Position numbers and translations under genes: made by a program
Shown here: positions 10,096 through 21,366 of the stretch, in pieces
Numbering within the stretch: the stretch's first letter is position 1
How the letters are laid out: every line of letters starts with the position of its first letter
Notes under the pieces: model-generated
The model's input: only the letters and a program-made list of their open reading frames with translations
Told to the model about the DNA's origin: nothing
Databases searched by the model: none
Source of the DNA: Skeletonema tropicum
Taxonomy: Eukaryota > Bacillariophyta > Thalassiosirophyceae > Thalassiosirales > Thalassiosiraceae
Assembly (NCBI GenBank): GCA_037178625.1
Contig: CM074127.1
Location: forward strand, 682,001 to 746,000
Direction of reading: 5' to 3'
Length of the DNA stretch: 64,000 bases

Positions 10096-11181
10096 ATGCT
10101 GATCAAAACACACGAACGACTGAAAGTACCAATAGCTAGGCTCAGGTGTCAATTCAGCAGCAGGATGGCGGGCAATAACACAGCATACCAGTCGCACTTT
10201 TACGGCAGGAGGCTATTCTACACCTTTGATGTGTGCGTAGGTGCACATGTTTGCTTGGAGTCAGCCAACATCGATCCCAACTCAGGATTGTACGTCTCAG
10301 CTATTGGGGTAGTTGTCGAGATCGTTTACGATAAGGATCGCTCCGTTGGACCAAACGGTAAAGGTGAGGTTAGCCTACCGAAGTACATTGTTGTGGATTT
10401 CCCTACATACAAACCACCACCAGGCGAGGACCCATGGGACAAGAACAACCCAACGGTGAGTAAAAGTTGACACACGAAAGACACAAGACAATTGCCACTC
10501 TCTGCGAAAACACTACTAACTCATTTCATACTGATACAAATGCATCCTACCCCAACTTATTGCGCACAGCACGTGCCAATCCCACCCTACGAGCAGATTT
10601 GCAACAGAGGATGCTGCACCGCATTATTCATGCCATTGCAAATTGCCTACGCCATCACCATCCACCGCTGTCAAGGACTCGAAGCTGGATTCGACAAAGG
10701 AGACCGCTGGAACCGCATGATAATAGATCCAGCAGATGAGTTGTGGGAGATTAGCAAGTTTCTTGGAACAATGTACGTGGCTACCAGCAGAGGCAAAACA
10801 CTTGGCTCCAAAGATCAAGCATACCCGTCGGACAGTGCCATATACTGGACCGGAAGCAACATTTCAACGAACCGATTAAAAAATTGCAAGAGAAAGCAAA
10901 ATGGCCAGTTCTGCGAATCGTACAAGAAGCGAGCAAATTGGGTGAAATACTTGGAGGGGAAGGCAGAAGAGTCGAAGACAAGGTATAGCAAGAGAAAGTT
11001 GGAAGAAATCACAGAAACATCGTACGCAGCAGCAATCAAGGGCAATTTCATCAAAGACAGGACAGACCTGACAACCAGGATTACCAACATCATAACCAAC
11101 CCGAACAAGAAGTGGAAAGAAGCGAAGAAGGATCATGAAATCCCAAGTGATTACTTCGCAGGATCTTCATCTGGTGATTAG
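10096..11181 (+). pseudogene. PIF1-like helicase C-terminal fragment, 5'-truncated
   Basis: Proposed join 10096-10455 and 10570-11181 (323 residues), donor CCAACG|gtgagt, acceptor gcgcacag|CACGTG. The first exon has the late-domain signature of PIF1/Helitron-type helicases (VCVGAHVCLESANI, SAIGVVVEIVYD, LPKYIVVDFPTY); the second has motifs V/VI (LQIAYAITIHRCQGLEAG and YVATSRGKT). Walker A, Walker B and the other N-terminal motifs are absent upstream, so this copy cannot be an active helicase on its own. The C-terminus is a lysine-rich tail. PIF1-like genes are commonly carried by Helitrons or expanded as host families. No Rep/HUH domain is seen here, so I call it only a truncated copy. Confidence 0.7.
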
Positions 11182-12099
11182 TAAAATTGATCACTGCACA
11201 GTTTTACAAAACAGACACTTTCTCAACACAAAGAATACAACAACTCAATTAAGCGTCTGCATCTGGTGATCAGTAAAACATCTGCAAGCGCACGATTCGA
11301 TATATCAAGCACAGTTTTACAAAAAGACATTTTCTCGTGACGAAGAAAGACAAAAACTAAATCGACTAACGCCCGTGTAAAACCTGTATTTCTTTCTCGT
11401 ACAGACCGATTTAGATGCTCAAAAAGCGCATCTAGTACAGTCAATTTCTCGCTTTCAACAGGTACAACAAGCTGAGGGAAAGGAATTGTACAAACTTACC
11501 TATTTTAGATAACGAGGAATGACCCCACAGAGACACGTATCCATTTAAGGAGAAAACTCGTGTCAACGAGGGAGAGCTAAATGACTCGCAACTTTGCATC
11601 GACAAAGCCGCCTATCCTCACTATTACTATTGCTATCCGCTGAAGAAGTTAATTCGAAAGCGTAGTCATCCACGCTTCGGTAATATAGTAATACCACTTT
11701 ATCTGATATTGGTTCATATATTGATTATAGAGAGAAGTAAGGTCGCTCGCTTCGCTCGCTCCCAGGTACTTCTTGCTTTCTACATAGGAACACATACAGA
11801 TCCTACGCCGGTAGTCTCTACCGAGGACTCTACGTGTCCCTAAAGTAAACCTTCTCACTAAAAAACACATGTACTGATTCCTACCTATAACTCTGTAGAA
11901 TAATGGGGGTGAAAAATAATGAATTTTCCCACCTGTAATAGAAGGGCACCTGCGGCCCCCTATTACGCTGCTCTGCACTCCATGAACGGGGGCCCCGAGG
12001 GCCGATAATGACAGTCGGCAGCCAAAATCTAGGCGGCAGAAGAAGAATCAACATGAATCTGCTGCACCTCCGCCTCCGTCCCAAAAATTGACACCGGAG
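11182..12099. other. Intergenic, short repeated words
   Basis: No gene recognised. Just after the helicase fragment the phrase CACAGTTTTACAAAA recurs (about 11195 and 11315), also seen near 9738 in the intron of the preceding gene, and GATCACTG/GTGATCAGTAAAA recur too. Near 11960-12005 a G/C-rich pair GCGGCCCCC / GGGGGCCCC could fold. Confidence 0.4.
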
Positions 12100-12402
12100 A
12101 TGAAGGCACTACAAGATTCAATCACGAACGCTGAGCTGAAGACATGGATTGGTGTGAGATGGAAGAAAGGAGACGCCTCCATCCCGACGAAGAAGCAGCC
12201 TCTAAAGGATATGAAGGATATCATGGCCGACCGGGAACCGATGTTTGAGTTGAAAGAGATGATGGTGGCACGGAAGCACTTCTCTTCTTTGGAGGAAGCA
12301 GAAGAGTTTGTGACGCAATATGAAGACGAGTTGGAAGCTGGATCAGAAGCCGGATCATCTGACGAAGAAGAAGACGAAGAGATCGACATTGTAGGAGTTT
12401 GA
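12100..12402 (+). CDS. Small acidic hypothetical ORF (possibly a 3' exon)
   Basis: 100 residues from the ATG at 12100. The frame is open upstream without ATG to about 11985, including a Pro-rich stretch (ESAAPPPPSQKLTPE), so this may be the last exon of a larger or broken gene. The visible part has a compact helical look (NAELKTWIGVRWKKGDA, SLEEAEEFVTQYEDELEAG) and ends in an acidic tail (SSDEEEDEEIDIVGV). Composition is coding-like; I recognise no family. It could be a transposon-derived remnant, given the surroundings. Confidence 0.35.
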   Translation: MKALQDSITNAELKTWIGVRWKKGDASIPTKKQPLKDMKDIMADREPMFELKEMMVARKHFSSLEEAEEFVTQYEDELEAGSEAGSSDEEEDEEIDIVGV

Positions 12403-13839
12403 ATTGTCTAATTAGTTGGCCATCACATAGGCACATTACTAATTATAGACACAACCTATCACAATCTGTCGTCTTCACTTGATCAACCACCTATAACACT
12501 CCTCATAGTCGACTCCACCACCATTCCCACTTATCTCCCGTCCCACTTGTGTATAATAAGATATATACAAGCATGATAAATAATAAACTACCACGGTATC
12601 GTCGTTGTTTTTTTGCCTCGAAACATTTTATAGTCATGATGGATCTTTTCACTAACGTGAAGCAATAGAGTCTACAGACTGCAGACACAAGTAAGATTTT
12701 CTCCAATCCATGACTCTCCCCCCAAGAAATCTCCAAACATTTGTCTCCCTCTAGAGAGTTATCACACGTTGGATGAAACTCTCAAATCGTTTGAAGAATC
12801 TTTTATTGATCGGTGCAGTGGCGTTACCTCATTCTTGGATGATAACTGCTGCTGCTTCAATATTAGTTTTGATCCGCCCCTCCCGGGTTAAGTCATTATT
12901 TACGTCACATCAAATTATCTTCCAAATAACGGTTGGCGAAACATCCCAACCGCACCCATTCTTTTCTATGACCATAATAACGCTTTCTAAGACGGGATTG
13001 GAGCCTTGAGACAAGTACCAGTGCCCGATATGCACTATATTGTCATGAAGACGAAGTATGTATTTTTGACCCACGGTCATTTCAGAGTGTACTGAGAGTC
13101 ATTGGCGACTCCGCCAAGCCCAAAATTCATCTCAGAGCATGGCAAGGGAGTGGATAGGACGGGGCGCAGTGATTTATTGGCATGGACCCATGCGTATTAC
13201 TGTGAGGGAGGTCAAAGAGGCGACGAATGAACATGTTGCGGTTGTGAAATGGAAATGAAAAGATACCCTGAATTTTTGGATTGAATTAGATCTCAGATAT
13301 CGCTAACATCTGCATTTTATCACGTAAAAAGATGAATATTAGCGATAAAGGAACAGACTGATTCGGGGTCTAAAAGCGTCCAAATCAATCAATATTACAT
13401 TCTTTGAGTGCTTCGATCTCAGTCAATACCCGACCAATCATAGTGATAATTGGACGTACACGAATGAGCATTACCTCAGCCGCAGTCAGCTTCAATGGGC
13501 GGCTTAATCGGCTGGAAAATGACCGAGATCGAAGAGTGCAAAGATACCCTGAAACTTAAGGAACAAACTAGTTTTAGACTGGTATGTAAGTCATAGTCCG
13601 ACATTTCAGCGATAGTCTGACATGTTAGCGACGAGATTTGTCACTAATTTTCATCGCTAATTTTCATCGCTAATTTTCATCGCCAATTTCCATCGCGAGC
13701 TGATGATCATTTTTCATTTTTTGGTGTTGTAGACTGCTAAGTATTATTGTGCTCTTACTTGGAAATTGAGCAATTCTGTATCTCTATTCGATCAAGAGAT
13801 TGACCATCTTTCTTGATTCGATCTCTAACACTACCAACG
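12403..13839. other. Intergenic with repeats upstream of an ankyrin gene
   Basis: No convincing ORF. Contains two copies of the AGATACCCTGAA repeat (13260-13360, 13541-13640) and a 13-bp tandem repeat at 13642-13693 that lies about 150 bp before the ankyrin gene start. Confidence 0.5.
13642..13693. repeat. 13-bp tandem repeat, four units
   Basis: Unit CGCTAATTTTCAT, repeated four times, the first and last units with one or two changes (CACTAATTTTCAT; CGCCAATTTCCAT). It is close upstream of the ankyrin gene at 13840, where it might affect expression, but nothing shows that. Confidence 0.7.
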
Positions 13840-15318
13840 ATGAGCGAGAGTGATGATGAATTGCTAGCGGAGGAACTATTTCAATGTTGCACATATGACT
13901 GGCTTTCAGAGGAATTCCTCCGTGAAATTATTGAGCGTCACGAATTGACACATCAGAATAATACAGTGAGCAACTATAAATTCTTTCGGTTGGCCTGCAG
14001 CAATGAAAAAATCACCGAGGGAATAATTCAATGCCTCCTAGAATATTTTCCCGACGCTGCAAGCAGTGCTGATGATGAGGGGCAACTTCCACTCCATTAC
14101 GCATGTGACAGTGAAGACGTGCCACTGGGTGTAATGCAACTTCTCATCGATGCAGCTCCTGATTCTGTTCATCGTGAAAACAATAACAGGCGATTGCCTC
14201 TTCATATCTTGTGCGCTAACGCAGCATTGGAAGGATCAAGAGCATTGGAAATTTTGCATCTACTTCTCGAGAAGTGCCCTGAATCCATCCGACATGCAGA
14301 TAATGAGACCTTTCTTCCTATTCACATCGCTGCCATTAAGACAAAATCTCCCGAATTTTTGAGAGTGATGATCGAAGCGTATCCAGGATCAGAGCGAATG
14401 GCTGATGACATGGGTATGCTGCCAATCCACTATGCGTGTATGAAAAATTCTATTGCCATGGTGGAATATTTCTACAATCTTTATCCAGATGCAATCCATC
14501 ACAAAACAACGCATCGATTGTATCCAATTCAAGTCGCAGTTTACGGTTTGATTCAAAGAGCTGATCCGGAAGCTGCTGTAGATATTGTTAAATTCCTCCT
14601 CGGTTGCGATCCCAGGGTGAAGTTGCAGAAGGTTGGAATATTGCCTTCGCTTTTAATGGCTTGTTCTCAGGAGTATCATGATTCTAACATAAGAGCTGGA
14701 ATTGAAGTCATCAAGGCAATTTATGATGCACACCCTCATGCAATTGAATCCTATGACTTTGCGAGTCGTAGTCACTTAAATCATCCACAAGTACAAACAT
14801 TCGTTACTGACGAGCTAGTCTACTTTCGTCAAGCCCGCGACTTCCGTCTGTTAACAACACCTGATGACAATGGGCAACTCCCACTGCACACAGCGCTTCA
14901 AAGTAATGTCAGGCTTGGCTCGATCAAGCTGCTGGTAAGAGGATTTCCTCTGGCTGTACTATTTCCCGATAATAGCGGCGCATTACCCTTGCACATTGCT
15001 TGTGCGCATCACGAATCTGCTAGCGTTGTGCAGCATTTGGTTGAACTTGATACAACTACTCTTGAAGCCGTGGATGAAGACAATAATACTGCTCTCCATT
15101 ATGCATGTCGTGGCGCAAAGTACGAGACGATAGCGCTGCTGCTAGAAAAGTATGACGCCGTATCTGTATCGAAACGAAATGCTCAGAAGAAGCTTCCAAT
15201 TGATCTTTTGTGGGAAAGCAATGAGGTCGTCGATAGAGAAAGTGTCGAGTATACGGGGAGTATCTTTCAGCTTGTGAAGGCTTATCCTGAGAATGTTATG
15301 GTGATGAATAGGATGTGA
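13840..15318 (+). CDS. Ankyrin-repeat protein (paralogue 1)
   Basis: 492 residues from the ATG at 13840 (MSESDDELLAEELF), single exon. After an N-terminal helical cap (LSEEFLREIIERHELT) come about nine ankyrin repeats with LPLHYAC, LPLHILC, LPIHIAA, LPIHYAC, LPLHTAL, LPLHIAC and ALHYAC cores. The C-terminus has no membrane segment or catalytic domain. It is closely related over its whole length to the gene at 22587-24767, which has one extra internal module of about 230 residues. Ankyrin repeats bind other proteins; partner and location are unknown. Families like this are large in centric diatoms. The start was chosen because it is the first ATG in frame and aligns with the paralogue's start (MSERD). 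Confidence 0.85.
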   Translation: MSESDDELLAEELFQCCTYDWLSEEFLREIIERHELTHQNNTVSNYKFFRLACSNEKITEGIIQCLLEYFPDAASSADDEGQLPLHYACDSEDVPLGVMQLLIDAAPDSVHRENNNRRLPLHILCANAALEGSRALEILHLLLEKCPESIRHADNETFLPIHIAAIKTKSPEFLRVMIEAYPGSERMADDMGMLPIHYACMKNSIAMVEYFYNLYPDAIHHKTTHRLYPIQVAVYGLIQRADPEAAVDIVKFLLGCDPRVKLQKVGILPSLLMACSQEYHDSNIRAGIEVIKAIYDAHPHAIESYDFASRSHLNHPQVQTFVTDELVYFRQARDFRLLTTPDDNGQLPLHTALQSNVRLGSIKLLVRGFPLAVLFPDNSGALPLHIACAHHESASVVQHLVELDTTTLEAVDEDNNTALHYACRGAKYETIALLLEKYDAVSVSKRNAQKKLPIDLLWESNEVVDRESVEYTGSIFQLVKAYPENVMVMNRM

Positions 15319-15429
15319 ATATGAATCAGCATGCGAAGTCGCAATGTAACATGAATTTCAAGTGCGTTTGGTGGGCCCTCTCAGAGGCGACATTATTTGC
15401 TGCATCAGCTTTATTTACTAGATCACACC

Positions 15430-15461
15430 CCAGGCCATGCTATCGTTCGAGCATGGCCAGG
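15430..15461. repeat. Hairpin after the ankyrin gene
   Basis: GGCCATGCT (15433-15441) pairs with AGCATGGCC (15450-15458) around an 8-base loop; the flanking CC/GG extend the stem across an A-A mismatch. It is 112 bp past the stop codon, where it might form in the 3' UTR. Confidence 0.65.
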
Positions 15462-15670
15462 ATTATTACGTCAACATAGGTCGAATGATTTGTGTCCATT
15501 ACTTAAGTTGATATTATCCATCTTCGGTTGGTCTTGTTCTTGACGTAATACACAATACACTCCCGGCTTGTTCCCATCCCGTGGTAAATAGGGTAGAAGA
15601 TGGACGGTTTACGTATTCCATGGTAAATGGAAGAAGATTCTTAGAGGGGGGAGAACGATGTTATTTGATG

Positions 15671-15828
15671 GAACAATCTACAAATGAGAGATGATCCGTT
15701 ACGTTATTACATCGTACGTTAAAAGAAGATCTAGTGCCTTGGTTCCGTCCACCTGCTCATAAGCAGATTCCTCAAGATGCATTGTTGTATCAGCAGTAAC
15801 ATCCTTTTTCGATTTGAGATCTAAAATC
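15671..15828 (-). pseudogene. Duplicated fragment of the asparagine synthetase 3' end
   Basis: This stretch resembles 16086-16252, the 3' flank and last codons of the AsnA gene, in the same order: AACAATCTACAAATGAGA, CGTACGTTAA, TGGTTCC, CACCTGCTC, CAGATTC, then a tail encoding DLKSKKDVTADTTMH where the intact gene has DLKSKEDVTADTAMH. The stop codon is lost and nothing upstream of those codons is present. It is a partial direct duplication left beside the gene, not a functional copy. Confidence 0.7.
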
Positions 15829-16201
15829 CACCTTGGGAAGAAGTTGATTGTAATATCAGCTGAGTTCCCTCCCCTGCTAATCGAGTTCTATCATTTCCAT
15901 CGGTTGCATCGCATCATTCATGCAGTAGCAGCAGCACATTCATTTATCAATTCACTTTATCCTCCATAGTATCTTCCCTCGCATTGGACGTATGAAGGAA
16001 ATGAGTGACGTTTTGGAAAGCTGAGAGTGATCTCTTTCGATTACCATGCTACCGCTAGTCAGATATCGCTCTTTAAATCATTTGAGAACAATCTACAAAT
16101 GAGATGATCTGTGGCGCTTTAATATGATATTAGTAACGTCGTACGTTAATAGCTAGGTCTGTACCTATGGTTCCACCTGCTCTTCTTTTGATGCAGATTC
16201 T

Positions 16202-17799
16202 TCATGGATGCATTGCTGTATCAGCAGTGACATCCTCTTTCGATTTGAGATCGACAATTCTATCAGGAATCAAATCAATGCCGCATCCTGAAACCATTCT
16301 ATAATGCTCATCGTGCCAAACACCACACTGAACTTCACCAATGTGTGCCGTACGCAACAACAACATGAGCAAACGTGAGATGCCTATACCTCCACCATAA
16401 CAAAACGGAAGGGAGTTGTTAATGACAGCGCGATTGTATGGTAGATCAACTTGATCGTCCATACCACGATGCCTGAGCTGAGCCACGATAGATTTAGAAT
16501 CAACCCGAATTCCCATGCTAGAGAGCTCGTGGCGGTATCCCGTGAGTGGATGCATTACAATGATATCACCGTTCAAGTTCCAATCGTCGTAGGCAGGCGC
16601 CCTCACTTCTTCAGGATCTGATCCATCTTTCATTGGCCAGCCCATGCCTATGATGAATATTGCTCCATAGTCTCGAACAGCGGCATCTTCTCTACCATGA
16701 ACGTCCATGTTGGGATATTTGGCGTGTAGTTCCTCTGCGGTAATGAAGGTGATATCCTTTGGTAGTCTATACGTGGCGGTAGGATGACCTTCGAGAATGA
16801 TTGATGGATATTCTTTCAGGATGTAATCTTCAGCATCTGTAATGATCCTCCAAATCTTATTCACATACGACTTGAGCGTCTCTACATTTCTATCGTTTTG
16901 GTTAATGCGTATCTCGTAGTCCCATTGATCAGCAATAACGCTGTGGGTGACATCTCCTTTGTAGCCCTTACGAATCGACGTACTACTGCAATAAATGCCT
17001 TCGCCGACATCCACCTTCAACCGATCAAGCATTATTCGCTTCCATTTTGCAAGGCTTTGCATCACTTCACAATCAATGGCGTAGCGATTGGCCTCTTCGC
17101 GTTCTTCGGGAGTCAGTTCTGACAGAGGTTTGGGGGTAATGCCTCTGGGCACAAATTGATTCGGTACAGTGAAACGCACGGGTGATTTGGACTCCGATCC
17201 ATCTAGCTCATCATTGACCCCAGTACCTGATTGGAAGGCGATTGGCGAAGTGTGCTGCATAGTGAAGTAGAAGGAAGGAAAGTGAGTATCAACCGCTCAG
17301 TGGTACGCAATCTAAAGAGAGAGATGTATTTATAACTTACTTCAAAAACGTTGAGGTCGGCTTCCAGTCGGCTCTCTACGAAGCGTTTCACTTTTGTGAT
17401 TGCCTTCTGCAAATCAATTCGAGACAAACGCCTTGTCGAGTTGGCTACCCAATTATCCTGCGGAAAGAAGAGTGGAACGGAAGTGAGTGTAACGTTTGTG
17501 TCAATTCAAGATTACAACGCTTTCGTTTATCTCACCGATGGTGGCAACAGATCATATGGCATGTACGAGGATGGCTCTTCGATCGCACTCGTCATAAGGT
17601 CATCAAGCTTCGCCGATTTATCTTTATGATCATGCATCTGCTGCAGGTGCAATAATAGCGGAGCAAGGGAATCCCTGAGCGGAGGCATCGGCAGTGGCTG
17701 TCGTCGGGTAGAAACATTGACACCTTGTGTGTTAGTGAATGAGCTAACAACGCAAGGAGCGCATGTGAAGAGAAGAAGATGTGTGGCAGAATGTTTCAT
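16202..17799 (-). CDS. asnA: Ammonia-dependent asparagine synthetase (aspartate--ammonia ligase, AsnA type), probably plastid-targeted
   Basis: Makes asparagine from aspartate, ammonium and ATP. Three exons: 17799-17536, 17457-17341, 17254-16202 (477 residues); both introns (78 and 86 bp) have GT-AG ends and phase 0. The fold is class II aminoacyl-tRNA-synthetase-like: VMQSLAKWKR, DQWDYE, VRAPAYDDWNLNGDI, ELSSMGIRVD and GGGIGISRLLMLLL with GEVQCGVW match bacterial AsnA throughout, and exon 2 supplies the N-terminal helix (RRLSRIDLQKAITKVKRFVE). An N-terminal extension of about 90 residues starts with a hydrophobic signal (LLLFTCAPCVVSS) followed by Phe, like a diatom plastid bipartite signal. 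The C-terminus is about 35 residues longer than in E. coli. A bacterial origin is plausible because most eukaryotes use the glutamine-dependent AsnB type. The name is by family resemblance. Confidence 0.9.
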
Positions 17800-18231
17800 C
17801 GTCGGAATGATTAGAGAAGTTATTATTATTACATGGAACAGAGCGTCGGAATAAGTTTATGAGCAGAATAGATGAAGATAGCTGAGAGCTTGCTTCGGCA
17901 TGTCAAGCAAGAATGTCAACAATCAAGTACTTAGCAAGAAGCGAACCCGAACCCAAGATGTCATTGCTGATGGCTGTCCCTGTCCCGAGTCCCGACCTCT
18001 GTTCAAGTGAGCGAGAGAAGCCGGAGCATCCGTCGAATCCCATAAACTATTCACATTCTGGGCGGTCTCAATCCTACTTCTTACCCTCACATAAATAATA
18101 ATGTAACCATTCAAAGCTTGAAGCAATACACATCAAAAGACACGGTTCATCCATGTGTCAATTCTCTACAGCTCAGCGAAAACGATTGTACGATACGACT
18201 CACCCGATACATAAAATCACACCCTCACTGA
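17800..18231. promoter_or_regulatory. Shared upstream region of the divergent asnA-type and RING-H2 genes
   Basis: 432 bp between two divergent start codons, so both 5' UTRs and promoters should lie here. I see no clear TATA box or known operator. Confidence 0.4.
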
Positions 18232-18759
18232 ATGTCATCCTTACTAGACATAATGTATTACTACGCCATATTTAATTATGCAGACAGCTTCAATAATTCG
18301 ACAACTGTTTCAGCAGAAGATGATAAGAAGGACCGAATAAGTAAGGAGGATGCCAATTTGATACCCGAGATTACTTACTGCGATTGTCAAACTTTTGCGA
18401 CAACAGATCAATTATCATTGCCTCCACTTATACCCACACCAATAAAAAGAGTACATCAAGAAGCGATAGCACCAGCAACAACAATAGAACACTCACCTTC
18501 AACAGCACAGTCAAACAATAAAGCTTCCTGCGCCATATGTATCCTCGACTACAAAGCCGGGGACACACTTAAAATCCTCCCTGATTGTCATCACGTATTC
18601 CATAAAGATTGCATCGTTCCGTGGCTTACAGAGCGTAGCGGACATTGTCCTTTGTGTCGAGTGACGGTTCGTGTTCTTGGCACCAAGGATGATGATGGGA
18701 AACATCGTCGGAGTCGTAGTGGCAGTCGTTGTGCGGACGTGCCCTGTTCGATACAATGA
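18232..18759 (+). CDS. RING-H2 finger protein, putative E3 ubiquitin ligase
   Basis: 175 residues. A RING-H2 finger of C3H2C3 type lies at residues 100-142: CAIC, then [10 protein letters not shown], the Trp-containing IVPWL and CPLC, giving Cys100, Cys103, Cys119, His121, His124, Cys127, Cys139 and Cys142 as zinc ligands. The conserved Ile-x-Pro-Trp-Leu context fits E2 binding, so E3 ubiquitin-ligase activity is expected from the family. The N-terminal 95 residues are Ser/Thr rich and disordered; no transmembrane helix is clear, although the start ([11 protein letters not shown]) is mildly hydrophobic. The short C-terminal tail is Arg/Ser rich. Target unknown. Confidence 0.85.
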   Translation: MSSLLDIMYYYAIFNYADSFNNSTTVSAEDDKKDRISKEDANLIPEITYCDCQTFATTDQLSLPPLIPTPIKRVHQEAIAPATTIEHSPSTAQSNNKASCAICILDYKAGDTLKILPDCHHVFHKDCIVPWLTERSGHCPLCRVTVRVLGTKDDDGKHRRSRSGSRCADVPCSIQ

Positions 18760-19121
18760 CGCATTCTATATTATGAGGTAACATATATTATCATTTGAGA
18801 GTTGGCTGAACATATTTTAATTGTGATTCATAAAGAGTAAAGGCAAAGAGCATATCATCTACATTAACTTCCTTCGTTACTCTCGCCTCCCGCTCTGTAA
18901 AGAGCTGGCTGTCTTCTTGCAAGGATAAGTAAACAGCAATGAGTCCCCCTACCCCCTTATCTAGATCTTGAGATTATACCATTGAACCGGCGGTGGATTG
19001 ATGATACATCTAGTCTGTTGCAATTATTGCCTATTTTACAATACCTATAGTATATTCGCACATCAATGAAGAGAGTGAGGGCCGTAAGTTATCTCAAGCC
19101 CCCCCGTTTCACACCCCACTA

Positions 19122-19628
19122 CTATCTCATATATCTAAACTTGGATTGCTTCGCACGATGCCGTAAACTCTCAATCGATTCTCCGGCACCGCTGCTGCTG
19201 CCTACTGTCGCCCCCTCCGTTTGTCGATGCTTCATCAACATGGCTGAATACGTCTCTAATGAAATATTATCATCATCTGATGATGCCACAATTTTCTTCT
19301 TGGCTAGAGGACTCTGCTGCTGCAAATTACTACAGGAGGAGTAGGAGGATGATGAAGAAGAAGAATCTATGCAGGATGATAATAGCCACGAGTCATCCCG
19401 TAGGCTACTAGTAGACGAGGGGGCAACTGCACCACCATCATGATGTTCATTCGTTCTCAACGCATCGCTAAAATATAATTCCTGGTCAGCAGCCCACTGC
19501 TCTACATCTCCGCCACCACCAACTCCATGAAGTGTCATGAATATATTCACCAACGAAGCAGTAAGTGCCGAGTGAACGAGGATGGCAAAGAGGACTACTG
19601 TGGATAGGTCTTTGTAGAGGTTTTTCAT
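19122..19628 (-). CDS. Hypothetical single-pass membrane or secreted protein
   Basis: 168 residues from an ATG at 19628. Residues 8-33 (VVLFAILVHSALTASLVNIF) form one hydrophobic segment that could be a signal anchor. The rest is low complexity: a Gly run, a Ser run around residue 90, an acidic patch (SSDDDNISLE) and a basic tail (RHRAKQSKFRYMR). No family recognised. Coding is supported by the ordered N-terminus and the absence of a better frame, but could be wrong. Confidence 0.45.
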   Translation of the reverse strand: MKNLYKDLSTVVLFAILVHSALTASLVNIFMTLHGVGGGGDVEQWAADQELYFSDALRTNEHHDGGAVAPSSTSSLRDDSWLLSSCIDSSSSSSSYSSCSNLQQQSPLAKKKIVASSDDDNISLETYSAMLMKHRQTEGATVGSSSGAGESIESLRHRAKQSKFRYMR

Positions 19629-21345
19629 TCTTTCTGAACGTTGAGTTAGGGTTCTCGTTGGGTGAAAATTGGGTGTTTATTAAAGGCGCTACCAGAGGTG
19701 AATTAATGGTGGTGTTCCTCGGTTACTGCTATAGGTGGCGGTCATTAATGAAATGGAATGGTTTACTATTATATCGTGGTAAGCTTTTGGGATAGTGCAA
19801 ATGCTACGGCGCTGAACTTGTACAACATGGTTTTATGAACGGCAGTGCGTGGAACAACTTCGTGTTGCACAAAAGCAGTTTTCGCACGAAAGAAAGGGCG
19901 AACGGGCGCTCATTTTTTTGAAATTTCGTCGGTTGGAATGTGGCTTGATTGATTCTTGTTTCTCGTGTTTGATGAATTCTGCGATTTTGATGTGTATGAA
20001 AGATGTCTAGTCGTAAAAGCGAGAAAGGATCCTCAGGTGAGGCAAGTTGACAACTTCTTCGATGCGATGCGATGCACACATTATATTACTTATTTGTTGT
20101 ACTTATGCAGTGATAGGTGTGCTATCTCATGTATTGGCGTAAGGAAGTTGATGTTGATGTTGCATCTGAGACGATTGATCACCCTGCATCTGACGTTTGC
20201 TCACTATTATTATTAAACACTAATCTGAATCTGAATCCAATCCATCTCATGAAAACTTTGATCTTTGAACCACATTCCGTCATAATAACTCCCATCTGCA
20301 ATAGTGTATCTGCCCTTGCCGTGTCTAAGACTATCTTAGTACTCTCCCTTGTACATATCGCCATTTGTATAAGTGTACTTGCCCTTGCCCTTGCCGTGCC
20401 TGAGGCTGAGGCCAACTTCCACTCTCCGTCGTACATACCATAAGTATCGTTCAAGTTCAAGGACTTATCAGTAATTTTCTAAGTTACAGTTTAAATAATT
20501 TGAAACGTACATATATTATGAGATCGTCTCACCCCACAAACGACATCAGTCTGATTCCTGTCAGGCCAGAGTCCGGCACTTCCTTTCTGCCAAAATTAGA
20601 AAAAGAACAAATTTAAGCCCGCCTCCGCCTCTATCTTTGCTCCAAGATTTCGCAACGCAACATAAACAACATCATCAGACATCATAATGAGGAAATGAAC
20701 CAAAAACCATGTTTGTTGATGGCATAGCGGGGAAAATCATAGTGGTCAAACTTGTAATTATCGATCTTCATGCATGATTGCCGAGCACACTATTCTTGAT
20801 CTTGATTTGGCACGGTAAGGGTGGTGAGGGTTCCGTCTTTATCTGGTTTAACTTTAACTTTAACAACAAGACGGGATGGCTTTAGGAATGGCCCGTGTGC
20901 GACGAAGGGCCAAAAATACGTTCATAGACGTTTTTATCCATCAAGCCTTGGGCTTCTTCTTGATAGGAGTATGTATCTACGATGCCAGCCATACACGTCC
21001 GGATTCCCTCCAAAGCACGGCTCCTCGTGGTATCCTCCCACTCGTCAACTCATCGTAGTCCATATCCAAACCCGCCCACAAGCTATTCCATGGACACTCC
21101 TCACCGCACCAGCCCAGATCCTCTTCCTCCAAAAATTCGGTCTCGTCTGTGCACCAAAGCGTTTTCCATTTCCATCCAATTACACCGACCTCCTACACAG
21201 CAGGCCCAAGTCTTCGGGACTACCCGAGCACCTCCGGGTTTAAGTTCTCCTTTCTCTACTGACATACACTGGTGTCGGAGAGTAGTAACTAAAATAAGCT
21301 GCTACTACTATATATGGCAAGTATCTACTCTACTCGAATAAAATA

Positions 21346-21366
21346 ATCTATCTATCTATCTATCTA
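21346..21366. repeat. (CTAT)n microsatellite
   Basis: About five uninterrupted ATCT/CTAT units. Confidence 0.9.

Noticed and set aside
20821..21243. A 140-residue plus-strand frame
   Set aside because: No family, no clear ATG context, Pro/Ser bias typical of a noncoding frame; several other frames here are equally open.
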